Source of the DNA: Denitromonas iodatirespirans
GTDB taxonomy: Bacteria; Pseudomonadota; Gammaproteobacteria; Burkholderiales; Rhodocyclaceae
DNA: 64,000 bases
Direction: 5' to 3'
Assembly: GCF_018524365.1 (NCBI RefSeq)
Contig: NZ_JAEKFT010000004.1
Coordinates: 186,001 to 250,000 of the forward strand
Part shown: positions 45,997 through 55,050 of the stretch, in pieces
Layout: every line of letters begins with the position of its first letter
Numbering within the stretch: the stretch's first letter is position 1
Made by a program: the position numbers and the translations under genes
Notes under the pieces: generated by a model
What the model was told of the DNA's origin: nothing
The model's database searches: none
What the model saw: the letters and a program-made list of their open reading frames with translations, nothing else

Positions 45997-47034
45997 TCAG
46001 CCCAGATTCCGCACGATGAACGGCCCAAGCGCGTTGGCCACCGGCAGCGGCAGCCGTTTCCACAGGGCGATGAACGCCCGGTACTTGGGGTTCATGGGGT
46101 TGTTCTGCGGCACCGCATCGCGTTTGTAGAGGCGGTACTCGTAGGACAGCGGCTGCGGCTCGAAACCCCAGTTCTTCTTGAAGCTGTAGGGACCGGTGCC
46201 GATCTTGCTGCGGCCGTAGTCGAACAGGCGCGCGCCGCGCTCGCAGGCGTGCTGCATCAGCGCCCAGTACTTGAAATCGTTAGCCGCCAGCGCCCGCGCC
46301 GCGAGGTCGTCACCCGCGTAATAGGGCAGCACCTCGTCGCGGAAATAGAAGCTCAGCACGCTCGACAGCAACTTGCCGTCGGGGCCGGTGACCGTCTGCA
46401 CCTGGCAGTCGTCGCCAAAGGCCGTCATCAGGGCCGCGAAAAATCGCTTGGGCAGTGCGGGCGTGCCATGGCGCCGCACGTTGTCGGCATACAGCGCAAA
46501 AAAGCGCTCGACATCGGGGTCGATCTGACTCACCAGCCCGTTCTTGATGCCCTTGCGCACCATCGCCCGCTGCTTGCGCGGAATGGCCGCCAGATTCGCC
46601 TCGACATCGGGATCGATGGCCTTGCGGAAGGTCACGTACAGATCCTGCCGCGGCCAGTCGGTGTGCCGGGGCGTGAGGTTGCGATATTCCAGGTGCTGAA
46701 CCCCCCGCGCCAGGGCGATGCGCTCGGCCTCGGCTTCGAGCAGCGGGACCGCGTCAGGATCGCCAACGATGCCGCCATAGACACAGAACGGCAGCGAGGT
46801 GAGCGAATGGCCGAAGAGGCGGCTGTGCACTTCGGCCAGCGGCAGCACGGCAACGATCTGCCCTGCGCGGCGGGCGAAAAGGAAATGCGTGCGATGGCCG
46901 AACACGTCTTCCATCAAGCCTTGCCAGGCGGCGCGATGGAAGAAGGTGGCCTGCGGGCAGTCGACGACAAAGGCGTCCCACGCGGCGTGGTCGCTTTGCG
47001 TCAGGGCGTGGACGGTCAGATCGGCGTGTGGCAT
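45997..47034 (-). CDS. FemAB family protein, XrtA/PEP-CTERM system-associated
   Basis: A 345-residue double-GNAT protein (TIGR03019 by recall), related to FemAB aminoacyltransferases that add amino acids from aminoacyl-tRNA. Features seen are CPQATFFHRAAWQGLMEDVFG, PRKQRAMVRKGIKNGLVS near 150, LSSVLSFYFRDEVLPYYAGDD and the final FDYGRSKIGTGPYSFKKNWGFEPQPL near 280, which is diagnostic. In this setting the acceptor is presumably a polysaccharide or its lipid carrier. The start is the ATG at 47034 with a weak ribosome binding site. Confidence 0.92.
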   Translation of the reverse strand: MPHADLTVHALTQSDHAAWDAFVVDCPQATFFHRAAWQGLMEDVFGHRTHFLFARRAGQIVAVLPLAEVHSRLFGHSLTSLPFCVYGGIVGDPDAVPLLEAEAERIALARGVQHLEYRNLTPRHTDWPRQDLYVTFRKAIDPDVEANLAAIPRKQRAMVRKGIKNGLVSQIDPDVERFFALYADNVRRHGTPALPKRFFAALMTAFGDDCQVQTVTGPDGKLLSSVLSFYFRDEVLPYYAGDDLAARALAANDFKYWALMQHACERGARLFDYGRSKIGTGPYSFKKNWGFEPQPLSYEYRLYKRDAVPQNNPMNPKYRAFIALWKRLPLPVANALGPFIVRNLG

Positions 47035-47056
47035 GAGATGTCTTGGTCCGGCGCGC

Positions 47057-47890
47057 TTACGCCGTGGCGAGAAACACTTCGTCCATCCGTCCCCAGGCAA
47101 AATCGGACATCAACTGGCGCAGTCTGCCCTCGGTGCGTGACAGATTGACGTAGTGGCGAAAGCGGGTTTTGAGGCTCGTCCCCGGCACCACCGGCTGATC
47201 GGGATCGATCTCCCAGGGGTGGAAGTAGAACATCGCCGAACGACGCTCCTCTTCATTGACCCGACGGATCAGCCAGCGCGAGGCGGAATACGGCAGGAGG
47301 CGGAAATACCCGCCGCCACCGGCCGGCAGGTTGCGCCCCAGATAACGCACCGTGGTGATCGGCATCTCGATCAGGCCGTTTTCGAGCCGATAGGGAAAAC
47401 GCGGCGCGTCGGGCATGCCGTAGTGATCGTGCTTGACCGGGTACACGCTCGAACTGTAGGCGTAACCGGCCTCGGCGATGCAGTCGTGCGCCCAGGGGTT
47501 GCGATCGCCGATCGAGAAACTCGGCGCCCGATAGCCCTTGACCTCGGTGCCGGCGATGTCCTCGAGCACGGTTTTGGCCAGACGGATGTCCGCGCCGAAG
47601 GCCTCGGGGGTCTGCTCGCTGGCGCGCTGGTGGGCATAGCCGTGGCTGGCCACTTCGTGCCCTTCCAGGGCGATCAGGCGCACCAGGTGCGGATAGCGCT
47701 CGGCGATCCAGCCGAGGGTGAAGAAGGTGCCCTTGGCGCCGTATTCATGCAGCAAGGACAGGATCAGATCGACATTCCGCTCGACGCGGCAGGGGACGGT
47801 GTCCCAGTCGCGACGTGGGAAATGCGGCGCCAGCGCCGACACCTGGAAGTAGTCTTCCACGTCGATGGTGAGCGCATTGACGACGCTCAT
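47057..47890 (-). CDS. polysaccharide deacetylase, XrtA system-associated
   Basis: A 277-residue CE4 deacetylase (TIGR03006 by recall). Motif 1 is LTIDVEDYFQVSALAPHF with the catalytic Asp pair, motif 2 is VASHGYAHQ (H-x3-H), and motif 3 is GYRAPSFSIGDRNPWA. It contains a GGGGYFRLLPY loop characteristic of this XrtA group. It lacks a signal peptide. It removes N-acetyl groups from amino sugars, probably ManNAc or GlcNAc derived from the adjacent epimerase pathway. The ATG overlaps the wecB-like stop. Confidence 0.93.
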   Translation of the reverse strand: MSVVNALTIDVEDYFQVSALAPHFPRRDWDTVPCRVERNVDLILSLLHEYGAKGTFFTLGWIAERYPHLVRLIALEGHEVASHGYAHQRASEQTPEAFGADIRLAKTVLEDIAGTEVKGYRAPSFSIGDRNPWAHDCIAEAGYAYSSSVYPVKHDHYGMPDAPRFPYRLENGLIEMPITTVRYLGRNLPAGGGGYFRLLPYSASRWLIRRVNEEERRSAMFYFHPWEIDPDQPVVPGTSLKTRFRHYVNLSRTEGRLRQLMSDFAWGRMDEVFLATA

Positions 47891-49050
47891 GCGGGCACTC
47901 CGGCCGCCGAGGGCGCTTCGCGTGCCGCCAGCCAGCCCGCCAGGTGGGCGGCAATGCGCTCGGCGGCGCGGCCGTCCCAGCCCTCGGGAATGCGCCGGCC
48001 CTTGCCGCCACCGGCCAGCACCGCATCGACCCCGTCGAGGATCGCCTGCGGGTCGCCGGCCACGATGGTGTTGGTGCCTTCGGTCACGGTGATCGGCCGT
48101 TCGGTGCTCTCGCGCATGGTGAGACACGGCACGCCGAGCGCGGTGGTCTCTTCCTGAATGCCGCCCGAATCGGTGAGGACCAGACGCGCACCGGCCATCA
48201 GACCCAGCATTTCGAGGTAGCCCTGCGGCGGCAGGATCAGGAAGCCGGGCGCCTCGAGCAGCGACGACAGGCCGTGCGCCTCGATGTTCTTGCGCGTGCG
48301 CGGATGCAGGGCAAAGATCAGCGGCAGCTTGCGGCTCACCGTGTGCAGGGTTTCGATCAACCGGCGCAGCATCGCCGCATCGTCCACATTCGACGGCCGG
48401 TGCAGCGTCACCACGCCGAAACCGTCGGCAATCCGGTGCGGATCGAGGCCGGCTTGTGCCAGCAGTTGCTCGGGCGCCACCGCCTTGTGGCGATTGGCGA
48501 TCAGGGTGTCGATCATCACGTTGCCGACGAACAACGCCCGCTCCGGATCGATCCCCTCGCGGGCCAGGTTATCGTGCGCCGAGCGCTCGGTGGTGTACAG
48601 CACATCCGACATCTGGTCGGTCAGCACCCGGTTGATCTCTTCGGGCATGCGCCGGTCGCCGCTGCGCAAGCCCGCCTCGACATGGATCACCGGCACATGG
48701 CGTTTGGCGGCCACCAGCGCGCAGGCAAGCGTGGAATTGACATCGCCGACCACCAGCACGGCGCGCGCGCCGTGGGCGTCCATGACCGGCTCGAAGCGCT
48801 TCATCACTTCGGCGGTCTGCACCGCGTGGGAGGCGGAGCCGACTTCCAGATTGACATCGGCCCGCGGCAGTTCGAGATCGGTGAACAAGCGGTCGTTCAT
48901 GGCCGCATCGTAGTGCTGGCCGGTATGCACCAACAGCGTCGGGATGCGTGGCGAGTGCGCCGCAAAGGCGCGCATGATGGGCGCCATCTTCATGTAGTTG
49001 GGGCGTGCGCCGACGATGCAGATCACCGGCGCGGTCGTCGGTCCGGTCAT
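47887..49050 (-). CDS. wecB: UDP-N-acetylglucosamine 2-epimerase (non-hydrolysing)
   Basis: A 387-residue cytoplasmic enzyme that interconverts UDP-GlcNAc and UDP-ManNAc. It has VGARPNYMKMAPIMRAF at the N-terminus, TGQHYD near 43, HVEAGLRSGDRRMPEEINR near 118, a HRPSNVDD segment (HRREN in E. coli WecB), and LTDSGGIQEETTALGVPCLTMRESTERPITVTEGTN in the C-terminal half. It supplies UDP-ManNAc or its oxidised form for the repeat unit. It overlaps the neighbouring ATPase gene by four bases. Confidence 0.94.
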   Translation of the reverse strand: MTGPTTAPVICIVGARPNYMKMAPIMRAFAAHSPRIPTLLVHTGQHYDAAMNDRLFTDLELPRADVNLEVGSASHAVQTAEVMKRFEPVMDAHGARAVLVVGDVNSTLACALVAAKRHVPVIHVEAGLRSGDRRMPEEINRVLTDQMSDVLYTTERSAHDNLAREGIDPERALFVGNVMIDTLIANRHKAVAPEQLLAQAGLDPHRIADGFGVVTLHRPSNVDDAAMLRRLIETLHTVSRKLPLIFALHPRTRKNIEAHGLSSLLEAPGFLILPPQGYLEMLGLMAGARLVLTDSGGIQEETTALGVPCLTMRESTERPITVTEGTNTIVAGDPQAILDGVDAVLAGGGKGRRIPEGWDGRAAERIAAHLAGWLAAREAPSAAGVPA

Positions 49051-50132
49051 TTGGCGGCCTTGTCGCTGTCTTCGTCGTTGTCGATGGCGTGCGCCGCGAC
49101 GATCCGGTTCATCAGCGCCAGCGTGGTGGACATGGCCTGTTCGAGCTGGCTCAGGCGGGCCTCGATGCGCGCGGCGTCGAAGCCGGCGGCCAGTTGCGCA
49201 AACTGCCGCGCCACCGACGGGTCGAGATCGAGCTTGCCCGGATCGAAGCTCGGCAGGTTGCCGGGAGCCGCGCCGCCAGCCAGCGGCGCCAGTCGCGCCG
49301 TGCCGATCCCGCGGCCGCTGCGCTGCTCCTCCTTCATCTCCTGCAGCACCTCGTCGACTTCCGCCTCGCCCAGCCGGCGCTTCTCGCCGAGGAAGCCGGC
49401 CAGCATCAAGCGATCGCACAGCGTGTTGATGCGCCGCGGCACCCCCCCGGAGGCGCGGAAAATCGACGGGAAGATGGCGACGTCGAACTGCGGATCATTC
49501 TTCCATCCGACATGCTTGAGGCGGTGCTCGACATAGGCACGCGTCTCTTCAAGATCCAGCGGCCCGAGGTGGTAGGAGGCGATCACCCGCTGGCGCAGCT
49601 GTTGCATTTCGGGGCTTTGCATGATGTCGCGAAATTCCGGCTGCCCGACCAGGAAGCTCTGCAGCAGGGCATGCTCCTCCAGCTGGAAGTTCGACAGCAT
49701 GCGCAACTCCTCCACCGCACGCGGCGTGAGATTCTGCGCCTCGTCGACAATGAGCAGCGCCCGCTTGCCGGAGGCCGTCACCGACACCAGGAAGGTCTCG
49801 AGCGCCAACAACAGGCCGGCCTTGTCGAGCCCCTTGCTCGGCACGCCGAAGGCGGCCGCCACCAGTTGCAGGATGTCGTTGGCGTCGATCTGGGTGCTGA
49901 CCAGCTGCGCTGCCACCACCTTGGCCGGATCGAGCTTCTGGAGCAGGTTGCGCACCAGGGTGGTCTTGCCGGCGCCGATCTCCCCGGTGATGACGATGAA
50001 GCCTTCGTTCTGGTGCAGGCCGTATTCCAGATAGGCCATCGCGCGGCGATGGCCCCGGCTACCGTAGAAGAAAGCCGGATCGGGATTGAGCTGGAACGGT
50101 TTTCCGCTCAGCCGGTAAAAATTCTCATACAT
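49047..50132 (-). CDS. XrtA-associated AAA+/ExeA-like ATPase
   Basis: A 361-residue ATPase (TIGR03015 by recall), similar to ExeA-type proteins. Walker A GEIGAGKTT lies at 50-58 and Walker B LLIVDEAQN near 125, with a C-terminal helical part rich in Glu and Arg. The opening MYENFYRLSGKPFQLNPDPAFFY is the conserved MY..Y.....PF.L..DP start of this family. The last ~90 residues (after KEEQRSG) look disordered, ending in a short coiled segment. Its role is unknown; it may energise assembly of the secretion complex with the adjacent barrel protein. Confidence 0.9.
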   Translation of the reverse strand: MYENFYRLSGKPFQLNPDPAFFYGSRGHRRAMAYLEYGLHQNEGFIVITGEIGAGKTTLVRNLLQKLDPAKVVAAQLVSTQIDANDILQLVAAAFGVPSKGLDKAGLLLALETFLVSVTASGKRALLIVDEAQNLTPRAVEELRMLSNFQLEEHALLQSFLVGQPEFRDIMQSPEMQQLRQRVIASYHLGPLDLEETRAYVEHRLKHVGWKNDPQFDVAIFPSIFRASGGVPRRINTLCDRLMLAGFLGEKRRLGEAEVDEVLQEMKEEQRSGRGIGTARLAPLAGGAAPGNLPSFDPGKLDLDPSVARQFAQLAAGFDAARIEARLSQLEQAMSTTLALMNRIVAAHAIDNDEDSDKAAK

Positions 50133-50135
50133 GGA

Positions 50136-51656
50136 TCAGAACCGTACGCCCAGCGTCGCTGTCAGCGCGTTTTCGGTGAAGTCGGAAGAGCCGGTGGACT
50201 TCTGGTGGCGATAGGTCAGGCCGCCGGTCGATTTCGGCCCAAGTCTGCGTGACACCCCCAGGTTGAGGGTCGTGCGCTTGTTGTCTTGGGAGGTCACCCC
50301 GGAGCCCTGGATATTGTTGCGCCCGACGGAAGCGGTCAGGGTCGACAGACCCGACAGCTTGTGGTTGAGCGAGACGATCATGCCGGTATCGCGAATCTGG
50401 TCGAAGTTGCGGAAATCATCGGTCGCCGAGACGATCAGATCCTCCGCCAGCCGGCTCCGTTCGGTGCGATAGAGCGAAACGGTCAGGGTATTGCGCACCC
50501 CGGACAGGGTGAAGTCGCCGCGCAGGTTGCGGCTGACATACTGCGCGTTGGTGATGAAGCCGACCTGCAGCCCGGAACCGGTCAGACCCGACTGTTGCAG
50601 GAGCGCACGCGCCACGACATCGCGCTGCACATTGCTCAGCCCCTGCCCGGCCAGGCTGTCGAAAATCAGCTGGTAGTAATAGTCTTCGAGCGACTCGGCG
50701 ATCACCTCTTCGGAGGAGGTGTAGTCGCGCACATAGCTCAGGCGCCAGCTGCTGCGCGGTCCGCGGTGGGAAACTTTTATGTCGTAGCCCCGACCGAACA
50801 GACGCTCCTCGGTGAACGCCGTGACGGAGGTGCGGGTGGTGGGAAACCAGTCGAAGCCGTAACCATGGGTCGTGCCTTCGTCGGTCCGGCCCGCATTGTA
50901 GTTGTTCGACTCGCGGCCGACCGAGGCCCGCAGGATGAACTGCGGCGTCACCGTGTAGCTCACACCGAGGCGCCCGTTCTCGCGCGTGGCCTCGGTGTCG
51001 TTGTCGCGATAGTGGCTGTTGACCTTGTCGTAGCTCAAGGACCAGCCGAACGGGCCGAAGGCCTCGCCGTCTTCCAGCATGCCGGTCAGCGTCTCGGTGC
51101 GCCGGTTGCTCAGCGTGCTGCCGCCGCCACTGAGCCAGTGGTTGTTGTAGGCCAGACGGCCCTTGGCCGAGTTGCCGAAGGCAAACTCGAGGCGCGGCCC
51201 GAGGTTGAAGGAGCGCACTTCGTTGTCGGCGCTGGTATTGAGCGGGTCGTCACTCGATCGGCCACTGAACAGCGACTGGTTGTTGCGGCTGATCGACGCG
51301 CCGAGGTCCACGAACAGCAATTGCTCGATCGCCTCGACTTCCCCCCGGCCGCGCAAGGCCAGGAAGGTGGTGTTGCGGTCGTCGGAATTGGCATAGACGA
51401 CATTGCGCAGGGAGGCGTCGAAGTTGCCATTGACCCGACCGGAGTCGCGGCGCACGGCGATGCCCGGCGACACTTCGAGCAGCCAGTCGCTTTCGCTGTT
51501 GGACGACGCATTGACGTTGTCGGTGAAGGTCAGCCGCGAACTGATGCTCGGCGTGACCTGCACCACCGACTGAGCCCAGGCGCCGCCGGCCATGCAGCAG
51601 GCCGCGGCAACCGCCAGCGGTGCGATCGCGTGCAGAAACTCAGGCGGCTTTGTCAT
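50136..51656 (-). CDS. PEP-CTERM system-associated outer-membrane beta-barrel protein
   Basis: A 506-residue outer-membrane protein (TIGR03016 family by recall). A signal peptide covers the first ~30 residues (AIAPLAVAAACCMAGGAWA). The mature part has repeated amphipathic strands with aromatic girdles (such as GWSLSYDKVNSHYR, SWRLSYVRDYTSSEE, TVSLYRTERSRLAEDLI) and ends in the C-terminal aromatic signature LTATLGVRF recognised by BAM. It probably forms the export pore for the polysaccharide with the Wza-like lipoprotein. The start at 51656 is the internal ATG that overlaps the kinase gene least; earlier ATGs at 51668 and 51686 are in frame. Confidence 0.85.
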   Translation of the reverse strand: MTKPPEFLHAIAPLAVAAACCMAGGAWAQSVVQVTPSISSRLTFTDNVNASSNSESDWLLEVSPGIAVRRDSGRVNGNFDASLRNVVYANSDDRNTTFLALRGRGEVEAIEQLLFVDLGASISRNNQSLFSGRSSDDPLNTSADNEVRSFNLGPRLEFAFGNSAKGRLAYNNHWLSGGGSTLSNRRTETLTGMLEDGEAFGPFGWSLSYDKVNSHYRDNDTEATRENGRLGVSYTVTPQFILRASVGRESNNYNAGRTDEGTTHGYGFDWFPTTRTSVTAFTEERLFGRGYDIKVSHRGPRSSWRLSYVRDYTSSEEVIAESLEDYYYQLIFDSLAGQGLSNVQRDVVARALLQQSGLTGSGLQVGFITNAQYVSRNLRGDFTLSGVRNTLTVSLYRTERSRLAEDLIVSATDDFRNFDQIRDTGMIVSLNHKLSGLSTLTASVGRNNIQGSGVTSQDNKRTTLNLGVSRRLGPKSTGGLTYRHQKSTGSSDFTENALTATLGVRF

Positions 51657-52563
51657 CGTCGGCTTCATGCCCATATCCGTAGCCATATCCGTAGTAGCCT
51701 CCCGGCCCCTGAACGGTCGATTTGTTCAGCAACATCATCTTGATCGGGCAGGCATCGATGGTCGCCAAGGCCTGCTTGAGCGCCGAATGCGTCGTGCGCT
51801 CGGCCTCGACGACGACCACGATCTGCCCCATGTGCGTCGCCAGGGCCCGCGCCTCGGTCGTCACAAGCAGTGGCGGCGAATCGAAAATGATGATGCGGTC
51901 CGGGTATCGGCTCGCCATCTCGTCGAGCAAGCGGTTCATCCCTTCGCTGGCGAGCACTTCGGTGGCCCGCTGCGTCGCCGAACCGGCGGGCAGAATGCGG
52001 AGCTTCTCGATGTTGGTCCGCAGGATGACGTCGGGCAGATCGAGCGATGCATCGACCAGCACGTCCATCAGCCCCCGCTCCGGCGGCAGACCCAGTTGCT
52101 TGAGAATGGACGGCTTGGAGACATCCGCATCGACCAACAGCACCGAGTGGTCGAGCTCCATGGCCATGCTCATGGCCAGATTGAGCGCGGTGAAACTCTT
52201 GCCCTCGCCCGGCAGCGCACTGGTCACCATGATCAGGTTGCCGTTGGCCACCCGGCTGGCGCCGCGTATCGACGAGGCATTGCGCAGCAGCGGACGCTTG
52301 ATGACGCGGTACTCCTCGGCGATCGCCGAGCGCTGCTGATCCGGTGTCACGAAACCCATATGGCCCAGCCGCTCGAGATCGATATGCACCTCGCGGCTGA
52401 CCGGCTCCGCCTCTGGCGCATGAATCGACACGCGGGAGCGCTCGGGAGCGGCAACCTCGGCAGTCTCGCCAGCGTCGGCAGTCACCGGCGTGATCACCGG
52501 CACGTCCTGCCCCGCCTGTTTCAGTTGGCCGAGCCGCTCAACGGCCTTTTCGATAAGACTCAT
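51640..52563 (-). CDS. XrtA-associated tyrosine autokinase (Wzc C-terminal type)
   Basis: A 307-residue cytoplasmic bacterial tyrosine kinase (TIGR03018 by recall). Walker A is SALPGEGKSFT near 115-125, Walker A' is LLVDADVSKP at 142-151, and Walker B is IIIFDSPP. The tyrosine cluster (GGYYGYGYGYGHE, about 288-300) is the autophosphorylation tail. It is encoded separately from the membrane chain-length protein, like the CpsC/CpsD split. The LMW-PTP domain encoded at 13711 is a candidate to dephosphorylate this cluster. Confidence 0.93.
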   Translation of the reverse strand: MSLIEKAVERLGQLKQAGQDVPVITPVTADAGETAEVAAPERSRVSIHAPEAEPVSREVHIDLERLGHMGFVTPDQQRSAIAEEYRVIKRPLLRNASSIRGASRVANGNLIMVTSALPGEGKSFTALNLAMSMAMELDHSVLLVDADVSKPSILKQLGLPPERGLMDVLVDASLDLPDVILRTNIEKLRILPAGSATQRATEVLASEGMNRLLDEMASRYPDRIIIFDSPPLLVTTEARALATHMGQIVVVVEAERTTHSALKQALATIDACPIKMMLLNKSTVQGPGGYYGYGYGYGHEADDDKAA

Positions 52564-52573
52564 ATCAAGACCT

Positions 52574-54115
52574 TCAAGTAATTTTCAGCATGGCCAACGC
52601 GACCGTCAGCACGCCAAACGCGCCGACATAACCGCTGACCCCGCCGAGAAATGCCAGATTGAGGCGCTGCCGACGCCGCCGCCGCACCGGATCGGGTGTG
52701 GCGTGGACCGTTCCCAGCAGGGGCAGTCCGGCCACCTCGCGCAACTCCCGCCCGTCCAGGAAGGTCGGACGCATCTGGCTCAGCACGAAGGTGAGCGCCA
52801 GACCGAACAACAGGGCACCGGCACCACCCAGCGGCATCAGCAGGATGCGGTTGGGCGCGGACGGCTTGAGCGGCACGCTGGGCGGATCGATCAGGCGGAA
52901 CTCGGCCATGCCCGAGGAAGACTCCATCTCGACCGACATATTGGCCGATTCGCGGCGCCCCACCAGCGTCTCGTAGTTCTTCTTGTTGATCTCGTAGTCC
53001 CGGTTCAGCTGTGCCAGCTCCGCTTCGACCTGCGGCAGCAACTTGGCCGACGCCTGCAGCTGCGCCTGACGCGCTTCGTACTCGGCCACTCGTGCATTCA
53101 AGGACGCCACATTGGCTTCCGCGTCGGCCAGCGCCAGCTTCATCTGCTGGTAGACCGGGTTGGCGTTGACGTCGCCGTAACCCCCGCTCTCGCTGCGTCG
53201 CGCCTCCACCTCGGCCTTCTTCTGTTCCTGCAACTGCGCGATGATGCGGCGCGTGCCGACCACGTCGGGGTGGACTTCGGTGTAACGCTGCAGCAGACCG
53301 TCGAGGTTTCGCTGCATGACGTCGATCCGGCCATCGATCTCCGGAATCGAGACCTTCCGCTCCAATTGATTCTCGGGCAGCAGCACCGGCTCCTCGCCCA
53401 CCAGCTGACGCTGGAGCGCATTGCGGGAGTTTTCAGCTTCACGCAAGGCCAGACGCGCGGCGGCCAGCTGCCCCGCCACTTCCCCGACCTGCGACACATA
53501 GTCCTTGCCGCCCAGCATCAAGTGCATGTTCTTGATCTTGAAGTCCTTCAAGCGGTTTTCGGCCTCGTCCAGCCGCTGCTCGTAGGTCTTGATCTGCTCT
53601 TCGATGAAGCGCCGCGCCGAGTCGGTGTCCTTGCGCTTGTCGCCCAGGCCGGACTCGACAAATATCGACACCAGCGATTGAACGACTCGCTTGGCGCGCT
53701 CGGGCTCGGTGTCTTCATAGGAAAGGGTGAACAGGTTGTCCCGCCCCGTGCCTCGAATCTGGAGCGTCTTGTTCAGTGTCGCGATCAGCTCCTCGCGATC
53801 CTTGTTGGTCTTGACCGTGAGATCGAGATCGGCCATCCGGATCAGCTTTTCGATATTCGGACGGCTGATCAGGGTGCGCGAGAGAATCGTGATCTGTTGA
53901 TCCACGTTCGGCTGAACCGCCAGCCCGGACATCAGGGGCTTGAGCACCGACTGGGTATCCACGTAGATACGCGCGGACGATTCGTACCGGTCGGGCAGCA
54001 TGTAGATCGCACCGGCGGCGATGGCGCCGACCAGCCAGGCGCCGATCAGCCCCCACCAGCGATACAGCCACATGCCGCGCAGGTACGCAACGAGTTGTCG
54101 GAGAACGTCTTCCAT
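52574..54115 (-). CDS. XrtA system polysaccharide chain-length determinant protein
   Basis: A 513-residue inner-membrane copolymerase (TIGR03007 by recall). The first transmembrane helix lies near residues 20-40 (WWGLIGAWLVGAIAAGAIYML). A long periplasmic coiled-coil domain follows (about 150-410, such as ARRFIEEQIKTYEQRLDEAENRLKD), then a second membrane segment near 425-445 and a final hydrophobic stretch at the C-terminus. It controls glycan length and couples to the tyrosine kinase downstream (52563). The kinase domain is absent here because it is a separate gene. Confidence 0.92.
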   Translation of the reverse strand: MEDVLRQLVAYLRGMWLYRWWGLIGAWLVGAIAAGAIYMLPDRYESSARIYVDTQSVLKPLMSGLAVQPNVDQQITILSRTLISRPNIEKLIRMADLDLTVKTNKDREELIATLNKTLQIRGTGRDNLFTLSYEDTEPERAKRVVQSLVSIFVESGLGDKRKDTDSARRFIEEQIKTYEQRLDEAENRLKDFKIKNMHLMLGGKDYVSQVGEVAGQLAAARLALREAENSRNALQRQLVGEEPVLLPENQLERKVSIPEIDGRIDVMQRNLDGLLQRYTEVHPDVVGTRRIIAQLQEQKKAEVEARRSESGGYGDVNANPVYQQMKLALADAEANVASLNARVAEYEARQAQLQASAKLLPQVEAELAQLNRDYEINKKNYETLVGRRESANMSVEMESSSGMAEFRLIDPPSVPLKPSAPNRILLMPLGGAGALLFGLALTFVLSQMRPTFLDGRELREVAGLPLLGTVHATPDPVRRRRRQRLNLAFLGGVSGYVGAFGVLTVALAMLKIT

Positions 54116-54134
54116 AGATCAGCTTCTGTGTGTG

Positions 54135-54157
54135 CCGGCCGCCATGACGGCGGCCGG
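54135..54157. promoter_or_regulatory. strong hairpin between export and chain-length genes
   Basis: A 9-bp GC stem (CCGGCCGCC / GGCGGCCGG) with a 5-nt loop in the 59-bp gap between the export lipoprotein and chain-length genes. No T-run follows on the minus strand. It may slow decay of, or limit transcription beyond, the export gene, which would let the abundant outer-membrane component be made in excess. This function is inferred. Confidence 0.45.
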
Positions 54158-54174
54158 TCGGTTCGGGGTGAAGA

Positions 54175-54795
54175 TCAGAACCAGCTTTGCGGAATGATCA
54201 GGACATCGCCAGGGCGCATCTCGACGTTGGCCGACACGTCGCCCCGCTTGAGCAGATCCGACAGGCGGACACTGTACTGTTTGTTCCCCTCGCCGGTGCG
54301 CAGGATGGACGCCTTGTTGCCGTCGGCAAACTCGGTCATTCCACCCACCGCGATCATCACATCCAGCACCGTCATTTTCTGACGATAGGGGAGGATCTTC
54401 GGCTCGGCCGCCTCACCGACCACACGGATCTGCTCGCTGTAGGGGCCGACAAAGCTCGTGACGATCACGGTCACCACCGGCTCGCGGATGTATTTCTCGA
54501 GCGCTTTCTCGATGTCGCGCGCCAGGGTACTGGCATCCTTGCCCATGGCCTGGAGGTCTTCGACCAACGGCGTGGTGATCTTGCCGTCGGGGCGCACCGG
54601 CACCGACATCGACAACTCGGGGTTGCGCCACACGACGATATTGACCGTATCGCCCGGCCCGATGACATAACTGTATTCAGCGTCGGCCGCCACGGCAGGC
54701 GCTGGCGGGAAACTTCCGCTGGCACATCCCGACAGCACCAGGAGCGACGCAAGCGCAACACTGACAAGCCCCAGCACAGATCGCATGAGCTTCAT
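54175..54795 (-). CDS. XrtA system polysaccharide export lipoprotein (Wza-like)
   Basis: A 206-residue outer-membrane exporter subunit (TIGR03027 by recall). The signal peptide ends LLVLSGC with the lipidated Cys24. The polysaccharide-export domain follows: YVIGPGDTVNIVVWRNPELS near 46, then VPVRPDGKITTPLVEDLQAMG. A SLBB-like part is IRVVGEAAEPKILPYRQKMTVLDVMIAVGG. The terminus VLIIPQSWF is typical. I chose the internal ATG at 54795 because GGAGGGG lies just upstream. It is the first gene of the ~22-kb minus-strand operon. Confidence 0.93.
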   Translation of the reverse strand: MKLMRSVLGLVSVALASLLVLSGCASGSFPPAPAVAADAEYSYVIGPGDTVNIVVWRNPELSMSVPVRPDGKITTPLVEDLQAMGKDASTLARDIEKALEKYIREPVVTVIVTSFVGPYSEQIRVVGEAAEPKILPYRQKMTVLDVMIAVGGMTEFADGNKASILRTGEGNKQYSVRLSDLLKRGDVSANVEMRPGDVLIIPQSWF

Positions 54796-55050
54796 TTCCA
54801 ACCCCTCCAAGTCATTTGTGCCGGCAAAGGCCTCCGACATTCCAACGGAATCCTAGCGGCGGCAGGCACAGTCCAAAAGGAACAATTACACAAACACACA
54901 AACGCTTACAGCCTTCCTTCACAGGACTGGCTAAAGTACGATCCTAGTCAATACAGCGCGACGCAGTCCATTGGCATGTCCGAACTGATCGATCCGCGAC
55001 TTGGCATGACACATTCCGCGACAACAGATCGGTCGAAAGAGGGTCACCAA
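54796..55050. promoter_or_regulatory. divergent control region of the XrtA operon and the acyltransferase gene
   Basis: This 255-bp region carries the promoters for the main operon (minus) and for the FeeM-type gene (plus). It has an A/C-rich stretch (ACACAAACACACAAAC, 54889-54904) and two direct TTGGCATG copies exactly 30 bp apart (54971-54978 and 55001-55008). The TGGCATG part recalls the -24 element of sigma-54 promoters, but the -12 element does not fit. No clear sigma-70 promoter was found. Confidence 0.35.

Noticed and set aside
54971-55020. Sigma-54 promoter at TTGGCATG upstream of the acyltransferase gene
   Set aside because: The -24 part is good but the -12 TTGC element is not at the required spacing (bases read ATTC), so I list only the repeats.
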